Below, piece by piece: positions 1-11,406 of a stretch of DNA of 64,000 nt (its first letter is position 1; every line of letters starts with the position of its first letter). Under the pieces are notes generated by a model that saw nothing but the letters and a program-made list of their open reading frames with translations, had not been told where the DNA came from and ran no database searches. Where the stretch lies: NCBI GenBank assembly GCA_950106755.1, contig OX467090.1:7564001-7628000 (forward strand), read 5' to 3'. The position numbers were made by a program, and so were the translations under genes. This DNA comes from Climacium dendroides. Lineage: Eukaryota > Streptophyta > Bryopsida > Hypnales > Climaciaceae.

Positions 1-2857
1 TTTTGTATCGTGGAAATGACGAAATGGGATTGATCACTCATATGATTGTACTTTTTGTTGTTCCCATTGGTGAAGTACGTTTGTTGGTCACCATGAATTT
101 GAAATTTAGAAGCCAATCTCTCAAACAATTCAACTCATAATCTAACCGTCTTGTTTTACTTGTCCAAGGCCTGTGGTTTCTTGTCACCTACTTTAGTCCT
201 TGAACTCATTTAGAACACCAATAGGATAGGCCAACGGGAAGCAGTTTGAAGACTTGAAGACTTGAAAATTTGACTAAACTTCTTAGCAATCCATTTTTTG
301 TTGCAGCTAAAATCCTCGTGATTTTCCAAGGCAAACCTCTATTCAACAACGCAATAAGCCATGCAATTAGATACATCTATAGATCCTAAACTTGGATTTT
401 GAATACATGCAGTCATATTAAAAACCTTAGATTCATGTTGAGCCGCCTTTTTAGATCTACACAAACGTACCCTCTCTCTATTATCAACCTTTCTCTTCTC
501 GATGTAATCCAATCTATAGTATTGAAGATAATCTTCACTAACTCCTTCACTTGGATCCATACCCTAAACCTTAAAGAACTCTTCTAATGTACACAAATAA
601 CAAAAACATATTAAAATTGATGCCCACGAAGATTGTAGGGTAGACTGAAAGCTCTAAAATCCTCCCAATCTTCAAAACCCTAAGACAAATCAAACAATAC
701 TTCCTTCAAATTCTTTTTGCATGACATGAATTTACTTCTTCAATTCATAAGTAAACTTGAGTTGTTGATAGAGTTAAACCTAAAAATTAGCAAAATACAA
801 GATATACGCTAAAACACTCTGAGATTACATGCAGTCAATATATTTCTTCAATCCGCAAGTCCTAAAACCAAAGCACCCACAACAAATAGTTATGTATGTT
901 GTACCTACAGTCAAAAGAGCCATATAAGCCATTTCAATTTGGAATTTTAACCAACATTGTAAAACTTTTTTGTTAGAATGTGTACAACACACTAAAAAAG
1001 TCTTGAAGTTCTTTCATAAAAAATGCAACGAACAGACCAAATTTTTTTACGGTGTGACCTAAATCATGAATCCCTTCTAACCTAAAAATTTACAAGAACA
1101 CACTAGACACTCAACAAAAAAGCACTAGGAAGAGAAACAAAAAAGGACAATCCTAAATATACACATGAACTCTATACCTCTAGTCACTTTGTATTAATTA
1201 TATGGGTTTAAAATGCGCATTGTTCCCTCAAGTATTCACTTCAAAATAGTTTGCTCCAAACGCACATATACTCCAAACAAGAAACTGCAAAAATTACCAA
1301 AGAACTAAACCTATTCATCGGTACTCTCAAAATTTAAAGAAAATACAAATGTTGTCCTATATGTACTATTTGTAGGAGAAGAAAGTTCATGTACAGCTTT
1401 AACATACTTCTAATGCCTGAACACTAGCAATCTCACTAGGTTGGAATTGCCCTTTCAGCTGCTACAAAAATATAAGCAAATTTTTTTATTTGGATCTCCC
1501 ATTCTAGATAAGTTCATTGCGTCTACAACTTCCAAAATAACGCATCGACAATATCCATACTTTAGCGCTTGCATCACACATTTGCAGAACCCAAACCAAG
1601 TAGTTTGTACAAAAATCCGAAGCACAAGCTAACAACAAGAAAGCTACTACTTCTCTAACACACAATGCTTCCTAAAACCTTAATTCTGCGAAGATAGTAT
1701 AAATGGTCTAGATGCTTCGATGAGTGCAACACAACCACGGCCGTTGATCATTGCCCTAAAAGAAAATGCAATCCTTGTACATTCATCCTCAGTCCCATGG
1801 GTAGAATTCATTCTCCATGGACCGAATGAAAAATGTTTATTCTACATCTACTTTGGAACCACTTTCATCCATTTTATAGTCCAAGAAGTACATTAAGCAC
1901 TGGTTACATGAAGTTTTTTGTACTTAATTAATATACAATGATGACATTATAGAGTATGTAATATTGGAAAATGACACTATAACATTTAGGAAGCATAAGT
2001 CATGTTTATTTTGGAGAAATATAACAAAATTTGACCTACACAATCAATAATGGTCCAAAAAAAGCAGTGGTTACGTCAAAATTGACTCCTATTACCTAGT
2101 TTGGACCCACTAGTTCTTCCACCAAGAACAATGTCTAGCTGAATGATTCTTGTTTACAAACTTGATTGCTTTATGAAAGATTTTTTACTATTAATAGATA
2201 AGTCATTTACATAAATAATACAAATTTTAGCAAAGGTAAGTACTTCATGTGCACAAAGTCCGTACATTTTTACACTAACACATTCAATCATTAGAATTAC
2301 CTATATTTCATTTAGTAAGAAATAAAGTATATATACAAGCAAGATAAATTGTTTCATATGTATATGGGTCCTCAAATAAATTAATGTCTTTAGATATAGA
2401 GTGATCAAATTTTATAAATGTCACATTCTTTTTTATCACTCAAGTGCAATTACATTTCTAATGTTTTCATCTCTTTATAGTTTTGGTCTTGGATTTCTCT
2501 ATGTTTTCTTAAAATATATGGTACTTTCATCATGGTATCTATTTCTAATTTGTAATCTTTTGATTCATTGGTGATAGAGATGCCTTTATTTATTTTCGCT
2601 TTCAACAACTTATCTTTGAGAGGTGGGGCTTTAAGATCTCAATATAACCATTTTGTCTCGTTTTAATGAATATGGCCTTAGAATACTCTAAACATTGATT
2701 GTGGGACAACAATACTTTCTAGCACTTGAAATTCACAGTAACTTCAATTTTGGGAATATAAAATTATGAAAATCTTGCTATCCCCATATTTCCTATCTTC
2801 CTACATGTAAAAAAATTTCCACCACCTCATACTCTTGACGATCTGCTCCAAAATTGC
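1..2857. other. AT-rich intergenic region, no gene seen
   Basis: Frames on both strands are short and low in complexity. I see no conserved motif, tRNA-like segment or convincing exon here. It is probably decayed transposon and intergenic DNA. Confidence 0.5.
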
Positions 2858-3124
2858 TTAACCCCTGAGCGCCCCTGTGACGGGATCCTGTTGCTCAGAA
2901 TTTGCTTTATGAAATGTCAACCTCATTTTGACCATTATAAATTTAAAAAACAGACGGCGAAAAATTCTGCGGACCCTTTCCATCAGTAGAGGAGGTAGTG
3001 AAGTCTTATTTTCTATGGTGAATTTCCATGGATCTGAAAATTGAGTCACCACCGCCAATTTATGTGGGAAGAGGTCACCAAGCTCCTCTCTTCACTATAC
3101 ACGGGCTGGGCGCTCAGGGGTTAA
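2858..3124. mobile_element. TTAA-flanked MITE, piggyBac-like (copy 1)
   Basis: The element is bounded by TTAA on both sides (2858-2861 and 3121-3124). Its terminal inverted repeat is CCCCTGAGCGCCC at the left and GGGCGCTCAGGGG at the right, a perfect match. TTAA target duplication together with ends starting in CCC is the signature of the piggyBac superfamily. At 267 bp it has no coding capacity and must depend on a transposase from elsewhere. Similar ends (TTAACCCCT...) recur at 4043, 4998, 38475, 50407 and 54972. Confidence 0.75.
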
Positions 3125-4042
3125 ATGATCCACTAAGGTAGGTGGCTCAAAATCCGCTCCTCGATCTTCTTTAGATTGTCTTGTAGATAGCTGTAGAATG
3201 GATGCAAGGTGATCTTTGAATGGACCTCTTTGGTCTGTTACTGAATTCCAAAAAAATTGTTTTTTTATTGCATGAGCCAATCATTGTCTTTGATTTCTGC
3301 ACATTTCTTTATAAGTCACAAGGGGACAGATTTTGGGACACCTGTGGTCACAAATAGGTGCCTATGACCTGAATCTTTGAAAAATCGTAAGTAATTCAAA
3401 AATGCTTGGAAAAAGACGAAACTACTTGTGTTGTGTTCCGCATCTATTTTTCTTTCTCTGAAAAATGAGCTAAAAATCATTCTGTCCATGGAAACCTGTG
3501 AAAAAGGCAAATCAGCTCTTAAAAGGTCGCTTTTAGAGCCTCCTTTACGTATCTGAGCTTCACAGTCAAAACAAAACCATCAGCCGTAACACTTACATAA
3601 AGGTAGAAGCACCCTTACGTAAGTTATGTGCTAGAAAAGTGGTACACTCTACCGTGATGTTTTTTAGGCCACGTTACCATGTCATGATGTTTAATTGGCT
3701 GGTGCTGGTTGGAAAAGCCACTACAGTCCAGTTCCTTACCATAAAGAAGTGGTAAGCTTTAGTTTTCTTAAAACTTTTTTTCTGCCAGAAATTGATAAGC
3801 AGACTTTTTTTGGTGGAGGCAAATTGCACCAGAAAAAAATATTTTGGCTTAAAAAAAAGAACTTGGATGAAATCACCAAATTGTGGATGGAAATAAAATT
3901 AAAGGCATGTGATATGTACAAGGATGTGATATTTCCTATCCAATAATTATGTGGATTTCCTATCCAATATGTGGATGAATGCTATAATTTGAAGCACTGT
4001 TGTAACAAAAAATAAATCCTTGATGAGGAATGCATGAGTAAC
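3125..4042. other. Intergenic, no gene seen
   Basis: AT-rich sequence. Short open frames exist around 3695-3946 on both strands but consist of homopolymer-driven Lys/Phe runs and do not resemble a protein family. Confidence 0.45.
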
Positions 4043-5001
4043 TTAACCCCTCACCGCCCAAGGGGACCAAAAGTGTCCTCACACAGTCTAGCAAAGTGTT
4101 GTAACTTTTGCATCCAATGTCCAAATTCAATCAAACTTGTTGGGAAAGTTGCACATAATAGTCTATTTTTTGTGGTAAAATTTTCAGATCCATCCAAGAT
4201 GTAAGGAGTTTTTGAAAGTCATTCAAAGTTAGTAGGTTCAATTTCCACCACGCTGCAATGAGATGGCTGCAACTTCGGGGGCTTGTATCTTTTTCATCAA
4301 ATGTTAGTTTTCAATAAAATTTGTTGGGTTTTGTTCCCCATAAAGTCTACTTACTGTGATAAAAATTTCATGTCAATCCAAGTTTTTTTGAATGCTTGGG
4401 AGCAATTCGAAGTTCAAAATCCAGACATTTTTGCATTACAGTGAACTTTGGCGGCTTATAACTTCTTCAGACAGGGTTTGTTTTCAATCATTTTTGTTGG
4501 AAAAGTTGCGCATACTAGTCTAGTTCTTGTGGTAAAAATTTCATATCAATCCAAGAAGTTATGATTGACTGAGAAGCAGAGGTAGGTTCAACCATAGATG
4601 TGTTTTTTTGCTACTTTTTTCACTTTTTTTTAATATTTTAAAACAATTTTGCAAATGCAATGAGTCAATTGAATGATTTTTTTTCCACCAAAGTATTTGT
4701 CTTTTGATTTCAAATCACTTTGTAGTTTAAAGTTTTTTTCATTTGAGTAGGTTTAGAAATCGAATTTCACCTCCAAATGTGTTTTTAGAAAAATTTCAGC
4801 ATCTTTTGTCAACACTAAAACATTATAATCTTTCAATCTATACGGTCAAATGACCCCAAATTTGATTTACACCATCTACAACATGCACACTATAAGATTG
4901 TACGGTTGAGATTTTCATAACTTACTCACATTTAGACTTATAACACTTGAAAAGCAAGGTTGTTTTTTGACATAGTTAGGCCTTGGGCAATGAGGAGTTA
5001 A
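4043..5001. mobile_element. TTAA-flanked MITE with internal triplication (copy 2)
   Basis: TTAA at 4043-4046 and 4998-5001 bound the ends CCCCTCACCGCCCAAGG and CCTTGGGCAATGAGGAG, which are inverted with a few mismatches. Inside, a segment of about 110-125 bp is repeated three times at roughly 175-184 bp spacing: the phrase TTGTTGGgaaagTTGC...AGTCTA occurs near 4136, 4320 and 4495, each followed by a GTGGTAAAAATTTCA-like phrase. The element has no coding capacity. Its right TTAA is also the left TTAA of the next element. Confidence 0.72.
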
Positions 5002-5626
5002 TCCGTAAATGTCCAAGGCACCAAACTTTGGTGTCAACAATACTTTGAAGTCAAATAAAACCTAACCAAGTTGCTATTTTTAATACTTTATATTTTCCTT
5101 TTGAGGTCTAGTTTTAGCATCAAAAATGTGATTATGAAAATGATTGATTATGATATTTTTATTCAAGGTTTTGTGCAAGGGGGTCTTGACTTTCAATAGT
5201 GTTGAGGGTTCTTGGAAATGAGCCTCAAATACACTGGAGTAATTATCACATTAGAAATTCATTTAAAAAAATGTCAAATAGATTTTGAAAAGCCATAAAT
5301 CAATTGGGGTTATGCATGCTAGACCCTTTATCTTCATGTTTTTTTGGTGATTAGTTTTTTAGATTTGACATGTGAAAAGTGAATTGAAAGACTTCAAATC
5401 ACTTTTGTAGTTTTAACACCCTCGTGATCAAACATTATAATTTTTCAATCCATAAGTAATATTGATGTGTTTTCTTTTCCTATGTGATCTCTAATATGTC
5501 TAGTTTGAATTTGTATGGTTACAATTTAAAAAAAATTAATACAACTTATCAAAATGTTGGCTTTTTGTTCAAGTTAAAGCAAATTCCTAAAAGCTCAAAA
5601 AAGGCCCTTGGGCATTTAGGGGTTAA
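4998..5626. mobile_element. TTAA-flanked MITE, piggyBac-like (copy 3)
   Basis: TTAA at 4998-5001 and 5623-5626 bound ends that begin TCCGTAAATGTCCAAGG and finish CCTTGGGCATTTAGGGG. The interior is clearly the same family as the elements at 38475-39124 and 50407-51901: shared phrases include AAATAAAACCTAACCAA, CTTGGAAATGAGCCTCAA, and a CTAGTTTGAATTTG phrase before the right end. It is non-coding. Confidence 0.75.
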
Positions 5627-6200
5627 AGGTAGTTAGTGGAGTAGGTATCTTATTTCAGAGATTGCTTGAATTACAATTCCTCCAGTAGTGTTTTGGGATA
5701 GTGTGGCCTCCATTAGGAAAAAATTTAGGCCTTGAAAGGGCTATTAAGAAAAGATTTCCTAAGCTATGAACAAGCACAACACTCATTAGATTATTTAATA
5801 ATTTTTTAAAAACTAAAAAACAAAAAATACTTAAAATAATAATTTTAAAAAATTGAATAAAAATAATAAAATAACCACAATTTAATGTAGCCATAGTTGT
5901 ACCACATCAAATTGTTAAAGTTTTGTAATTTCGAATTTAATTTTAAAATTACATTTAAAAATCATTTTTAATGTTTTTAAAAGTATTTGTTAAACCTATT
6001 CCATGCCATCCAAGCCTTGTTGTTTATTGGATGGTGATGTTTATAAATATTGAAAAAGTAATAGGTTTCTTTATTTATATTATTGTCAAACCAAGAAGCT
6101 AAAAATATACAATAAAATAATATTAATTGATTCTACTAAATCCTTAAAAGACCAAGGCCATTTTTTAATCAAAAAACACTCAAAATTACCATTCTTGTTG
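5627..6200. other. Intergenic, no gene seen
   Basis: Very AT-rich spacer between a MITE and a trinucleotide repeat. The minus-strand frame at 5655-5894 is a compositional Leu/Ile/Phe-rich frame without a recognisable family. Confidence 0.45.
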
Positions 6201-6216
6201 TGTTCATTCAGGGATG

Positions 6217-6395
6217 ATCATGATCATCGTCATCGTCACTATCATTGTTGCCATCACCATCATTACCCTCATCTTCATCCTCCTCATCGTCATCGTCATC
6301 AAAATCATCAAAATCAAATAATTTTTCTTTTCCATCATCATTGTTATCCTCGTCCTCCTCCTCCTCATCAAAATCATCGAAATCAAATAATTTAT
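6217..6395. repeat. Degenerate CAT/CTC trinucleotide repeat
   Basis: Runs of ATC, GTC and CTC triplets occupy the tract. A module of about 65 bp (CTCATC-rich run, then ATCAAAATCATC and AAATCAAATAATTT) occurs twice, near 6280-6325 and 6350-6395. The Ser- or His-rich frames across it are a by-product of the repeat. Confidence 0.75.
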
Positions 6396-6424
6396 TTTTT
6401 TCGTTATTTCATATAGCATTCTCT

Positions 6425-6735
6425 AGTGTGAAGGAATTAATGGCCCTTGTTAGGATTCAAACTTCTTATGAAAAATCAAACCAAGACCCGCTTTATTGCT
6501 TCTTTGTTTTCATTAGCCAAATTGTTAACAAAAGAGAATACTGTAAGTCGTCTTTTGAGTGCATAGACAACATTTCCTATTGTCAAGGAATTGATGGCCC
6601 TTATCAAGGCTCAAACTTCTTATGAAAAATCAAACCTATACCCGCTTTGTTGCTTCCTTGTTTTCATTAGCCAGATTGTTAACAAGAAAGAATATTGTAA
6701 GTTGTCTTTTGAGTGCATAGTGAGGCAAAGGATTA
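6425..6735. repeat. Direct tandem duplication, period about 154 bp
   Basis: Two adjacent copies share phrases such as ACTTCTTATGAAAAATCAAA (6461 and 6615), TTTTCATTAGCCA and GTCTTTTGAGTGCATAG, with moderate divergence. It is probably an old local duplication. No coding function is recognised. Confidence 0.75.
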
Positions 6736-6974
6736 CCCCATCCCCAAACTCAAACTAAATATATATTTTTTAATTCTTGAATCCATATTATTTAAAAAAA
6801 TAAAATTCCCCAACCCAATCCCCCAACTCAAATTAAGTATTTTTTTAATTTTTTCAACTCAAATTCAAATCCAAACCCTACCCCCCACACATAATTTGTA
6901 ATTTCAAATTGATATGGGCTTCTGCAATTGATATGGGATTTTCTACCCCTTGTTCGTATTCATAAAATGTATAT

Positions 6975-7110
6975 GTATACATCTTTTGTAGCTATACTCA
7001 TATTCATATCCATATCCATTTCCTATACATCTATCCATATTTGTCCTCTGTATCTGTATCTATACTTGTATTTATATTCATATTCATATCTATATCCCAG
7101 ACCGACAGCA
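6975..7110. repeat. Degenerate hexanucleotide tract (CATATT/CATATC)
   Basis: Imperfect repeats of TATTCATATCCATATCC type. The open frame through it (Tyr/Ser/Leu-rich) is compositional. Confidence 0.6.
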
Positions 7111-7164
7111 AAGATGCAATGCTGCCCTGGAGCTAAGATTGACAATCAGATTCCACCTTCAAAA

Positions 7165-7325
7165 CTTGAAATTGACAGCAGGGGCAGGGGATATTTCCTT
7201 CCCTCTTTTAATTGACAGTTCTGGTTTTTTTCCCTGGGGAGGTGTTTTTTAATTGACAGCTCTTGTTTTTTCTCACCTGTGGGGGCTTGTTTTTTCACAG
7301 GAGAGGTTGTTTTTTAATCACAGGA
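7165..7325. repeat. Short interspersed tandem motif (TTAATTGACAG / GTTGTTTTTT)
   Basis: The phrases AATTGACAG and GGTTGTTTTTT or CTTGTTTTTT recur several times at spacings of about 30-55 bp (near 7136, 7168, 7210, 7251, 7288 and 7308). This is a degenerate minisatellite. Confidence 0.5.
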
Positions 7326-7470
7326 GCTAGTTAGCAAGTGAGCATGCATTAAAGGCTTTGCCATTTTCTCTTGTGAGGTCCACTCCTACCCTGGCCCAGT
7401 TTTCTGGAGCAGTGTGCCCTATAAAAGAAAAACTCACTTCATCTGTTTTCATAACCCAGTTCGATGAAGT

Positions 7471-7935
7471 TAAGGTAAGACAGCCCATTGTGGTCAAATG
7501 ACCCACTGTGGTCAAATGACCCACTGTGGTGTTTTTTTCCGGGATGTGGGACATGGGTCACAATGCATGTCTTACATGACAGCAATGGAGTGTTCTGAAC
7601 ACTGACCTTATTAGAAACTTCTGAGTTTTCAATGTGAAGTTCATTATAAAAATTGACTTTTTTGGCCTTCTGTAATAGAAAATATTTTGACTGCATTAGG
7701 TAGTGAGTTGAGCATTACAGATTCAGATTTTGTTGGTCTTAAGATAGTCTACAGACTCTTTTGGGCGGAATGTTTTAGATATTCTTAGTGAATTCATACT
7801 TTGTCAAGAAAATTTTATTTTATTTGCACTTGCTGTTTCTCACACTTGTACTAATGTGAGGAAAAAATTGAAAAATTTCAGCAACAAGATGATGCCAAAC
7901 TCTTCATTCTGACCACAATGGGCTGGTTTACCTTA
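7471..7935. mobile_element. MITE family 2, copy 1 (TIR TAAGGTAARaCAGCCCATTG)
   Basis: A 25-bp inverted pair is seen: left end 7471-7495 starts TAAGGTAAGACAGCCCATTG, and the right end (7911-7935) reads TAAGGTAAACCAGCCCATTG when reverse-complemented, 23 of 25 bases matching. The left end also carries the tandem unit GTGGTCAAATGACCCACT about two and a half times. Internal phrases recur inverted in the copy at 8772-9303. Target duplication and superfamily are unclear. It is non-coding. Confidence 0.65.
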
Positions 7936-7936
7936 T

Positions 7937-8236
7937 CAGCAGGAGAGCACACACCACTTCGCCACTATCCCCCCTGGTGAGGTCCACTCGTGCGTGTCCC
8001 GCTCGTCTAGTCTCCAGTGGTCGCAGAAGGGCCGAGGTCGCAGCACCTTGGCCACAGAGCAGGCGTCGCCTTTCTCCTCCAGCGCTGAAGAGGCATCTGA
8101 CAATGAAGTCCCTGTGAAGGATGCCAGTGTGCGCCATTTCACTGGTAAGCCTCCACCCTTCAACAAGCCCTTATTCTCAAGCAAAATTTTCTACAGAGAA
8201 TTAGATGAGCAGTGTGAGGGAAGAATGCCACAGTAG
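7937..8236. other. GC-richer coding-like fragment, unknown
   Basis: This stretch stands out from its AT-rich surroundings and is open on both strands. On the plus strand the frame runs from about 7937 to 8236, with a donor-like GGTAAG at about 8142-8147. On the minus strand a frame of about 82 codons runs from 8184 to 7936. A shorter related stretch sharing GTGAGGTCCACTC lies at about 7330-7400, on the other side of the intervening MITE. I do not recognise the protein. It may be a captured exon or an old retroelement piece; strand cannot be decided by eye. Confidence 0.3.
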
Positions 8237-8394
8237 ATCTTCGCAGTGCATCTTGCAGTGTAACTTTCAGAGTGCAGCTCATGTTGTTGTTGCGCATCCA
8301 GCAGGCTGAACAGCTAGTGCCCTCCCAGACCAAATAGATTGCTGCTCTACCTCCTCTTCTTTGTTAAAGAGTGAGGGTCTAAATCAGTTTGTAC

Positions 8395-8500
8395 AGTGCT
8401 ACAGTATACTGTAGGATTACAGGAGTGTCCCTTTTGTGAGGGCACTGTGCAGCTACAGTATGCTGCAGGATTGCAGGAGTTTCCCTTACTGTTTTTTTAT
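8395..8500. repeat. Tandem duplication, period about 54 bp
   Basis: CTACAGTATaCTGyAGGATT and the following CAGGAGTkTCCCTT occur at about 8399 and 8453, in direct orientation. Confidence 0.6.
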
Positions 8501-8650
8501 TTATTTTTATTTTACACAACACACTGCAAGGGTTTCCGTCAGGTAGATAAGGCTGATTTCACACTAGATAAACCACCTATCGCTGCCAGGTATCAAACCC
8601 ACAACCACACCATTCGGTTTTGGGTACCTTTCCACCATTATCCAATAGTT
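8493..8650 (-). mobile_element. Possible SINE-like element
   Basis: Read on the minus strand, a tRNA-like internal promoter can be proposed: an A-box-like TGGATAATGG near 8640, then a B-box-like GGGTTTGATACC near 8595, then about 90 bases ending in an A-rich tail (AAAATAAAAATAAATAAAAAAAC near 8490-8515). This is the layout of plant tRNA-derived SINEs. No target-site duplication was identified, so the call is tentative. Confidence 0.3.
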
Positions 8651-8771
8651 TAGGGTCGTCTCAAACCTCTTACTGGGGCTTTTAATTGTTACACCTCTAA
8701 GCCAATGATTAGGAAAAACTGATAGTAAGTTAAGCATATTGTAAACTCCTAGTTGGCATATTGTGAACTGG

Positions 8772-9303
8772 TAGGGTAAAACAGCCTATTGTGGTCAGAG
8801 TTTAGAGTTTGGCCTCACACTATTGTTGAAAATTTTCAATTCTTTTCCCACTTAAAGACAAGTGTGAGAAGCAACAAGTGCAATTGAAATCATATTTTTT
8901 TCAACAAAATATGAATTTGTTAGGAATTTTTGAAGTGCAATTGAAATCATATTTTTTTGACAAAATTTGAATTTGTTAGGAATTTTTGAAGTGTTTAGTG
9001 CATCATGGTCCAAAGGAGTCTATAGACTAACCCACAACCAACAAATTTTGAATCAATAGTGCTCATCTTACTACCTAATGTAGTCACAATATTTTCTAAC
9101 ATGGAAGGCTTAAATAGTTAATTCTTACAATGATTCTCACACTGAAAAGTTGGAAGTTCCTAATGAGGTCACTCTTTACTCCACCACTGTCATGTAAGAT
9201 AGTGATTGTGGCCCAAATCTCACATATTGAAAAAACCCACAATGGGGTCATTTCCTAGGTGACCACTATGGGTCATTTGACCGCAATGGGTTGTTTTACT
9301 TTA
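8772..9303. mobile_element. MITE family 2, copy 2 (inverted relative to copy 1)
   Basis: Left end 8772-8796 starts TAGGGTAAAACAGCCTATTG. The right end 9279-9303, reverse-complemented, starts TAAAGTAAAACAACCCATTG. The interior matches copy 1 in opposite orientation (phrases around TTCTCACACTTGT and CATATTTTTTT). A 57-bp tandem duplication (GTGCAATTGAAATCATATTT at 8878 and 8935) sits inside it. It is non-coding. Confidence 0.6.
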
Positions 9304-11406
9304 GTTAAGACTTCTTGCTGTGTTTCATTGATGGATAGAAAAACACAAGACAAGGAGAGTTCCACTGATTGTCTTGCCAAAGTAGGTGAGCAAAAAGTGG
9401 GATTTCATACCTCACTGAAATTGGTTGAGATTGGTCAATTTTGAGGGAATTAATACATGTAGAAATTGTACTAACTGAATCCCTCCCCACCCATCGAGTC
9501 TATATGTCAATGCAATTGCTCACTTGAACCCTATAGCTTCCTTTACAAACTTTGTCTATCAATGGAACATGGCATGAGGTACTTAAGCGTGTTCTGAACT
9601 CTTAATTAGCATACTATGTATTTCTAGTTAGCATATAGTAAACTTGTAGTTAGCATATTGTGAATGGGGGATAATGGAGAAAAGAGTTTTGAAACCATTG
9701 GCATGGTAAATAGTAGGCAAAGTTTGAAGAAAATTTCTAACTCTCATCTAAATAGAGGCAATAACTAAGGTAGGTACATAGAAAACAATTAAACCTAGAA
9801 ATTGAAATTGAAGGATAATAAACAATGTCATAGGAAAGTTCATGATTAATACTAAGAGCAATAAAATATTCATGTTTATGTTTCATTCAAATTTCACCCT
9901 AAATTATTTAGTGAAAATGGTAATGTCAATTAAATTGACACTATTTCAATTGAAAAGTCATATCCATATTAAGCATAGAGTTTTGAGTTCTAAATGCTTG
10001 GTGCTATGACTTAAGTCATTTTAACCTTGTAAGGACTTGGAATGAACAATATATGAACATAAATATGTCCTATTTATACAACATTTTGAATTTTCACCCA
10101 TAGCTAATTCTTGTAGATTCATGTGTTACTTTTTAAACATTTGTAATGTATAATTTTCAAGACTTGTTGTGTGAAAACTTTATATATCAATGTGTACAAA
10201 TATGTTTCCATTCAAAAAGTAATTCACTTCTAAGTTAAAAAATGAGCCACCAAATACAACTTGAATAAAGAAATGAAATACAAATCTTAAAAAAAATGAA
10301 CATAATTTGAACTTAAGAAGGATAAGCATCTTGTGGAAATTATTATTATTCAATCTACAATTAATTTCAAACCAAATTTATAATTTTTTATTTTAAATCT
10401 TAGTACTAAACATTCATAAATGCAATAGTAAATCATGCAATAGTAATTGTATAGATATATTTTATAAATTATGCTTTGCAACATTATAATAAAGAAACCA
10501 TCATTTAGATAGTCTACCAAGTTGCATTCTATAATCTATATTCACAATTCTAAATATTTAAATGATTTCTTGATCCTATAGGAGTTAAACAACTATAATC
10601 ATCTCTAAACATTGTTGTATATAGCCATCTTTCTTTCATTTTTGAAAAAGAGTTTTAATTGGTGGAAATCATTTGCATATTGAAGAAGCAAAATATTTTT
10701 ATATTCATCAAATTATAAAATTATAAATCACATTTTAGTCAAATTGAAGCCCTTTTCTCATCCAAAATTCTTCCAATTTTCTTTTTGAATATGAAGAAAA
10801 ATTGGCAAATGAAAGACTACTTCTTGATTACCAAAGTACACCATTATTAACATGGAATTAGACATTCTTGCACTTGGCCAAGTGCAATCATCATATGCAT
10901 TACTATTCACAAGAATTTTGTTTTTACAAAGGTGGATACCCCTCACCTTTTTCCTAAGAATGGTCTTCCGTTGTACTCTGTTCAATTTCAATTGAATATA
11001 CAAAATTCTTATAGAGATGTAATTCTGAATATTTTTAAGTGAAACAACTTAGGAATATACACTTTTCTCATATCCATTACTGTTATAATTATTTATATTT
11101 GAGTTTTCTAGCATCATACACCCCTAACACAACAAAATCACATTGTATTTATACTCATTTGACATGTACAATACAGACTCATTCTTATTATTGAAAGAAT
11201 TCTTCAGAGAATTAAAACAAATGAAAAGGGATATCCACTGCCTTTCCATTATTTTATTTATAATTCACACAAGTCAAACAAAAACTATATGAACTTCTAC
11301 AAATACTTTCAAAACAACTATAGTTCGTCCACACTTCCACAAACTACATACTACTATCTCTTGTACTACTATCCTCCTTCATTTTCTGCACTTTTGCATT
11401 CGGTGT
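9304..11406. other. AT-rich intergenic, with one short MTPSL-like or repeat fragment
   Basis: I see no gene. The only notable piece is at 10856-10877, whose sequence matches the reverse complement of 33086-33107 at 20 of 22 bases. In translation the minus strand gives PSARMSNSMLI, against PSAKMPNSVFI at the start of the terpene synthase pseudogene. Everything else is low complexity. Confidence 0.45.

Noticed and set aside
6195..6625. Long His-, Ser- or Met-rich frames on both strands
   Set aside because: They are produced by the CAT/CTC trinucleotide repeat and the 154-bp duplication.
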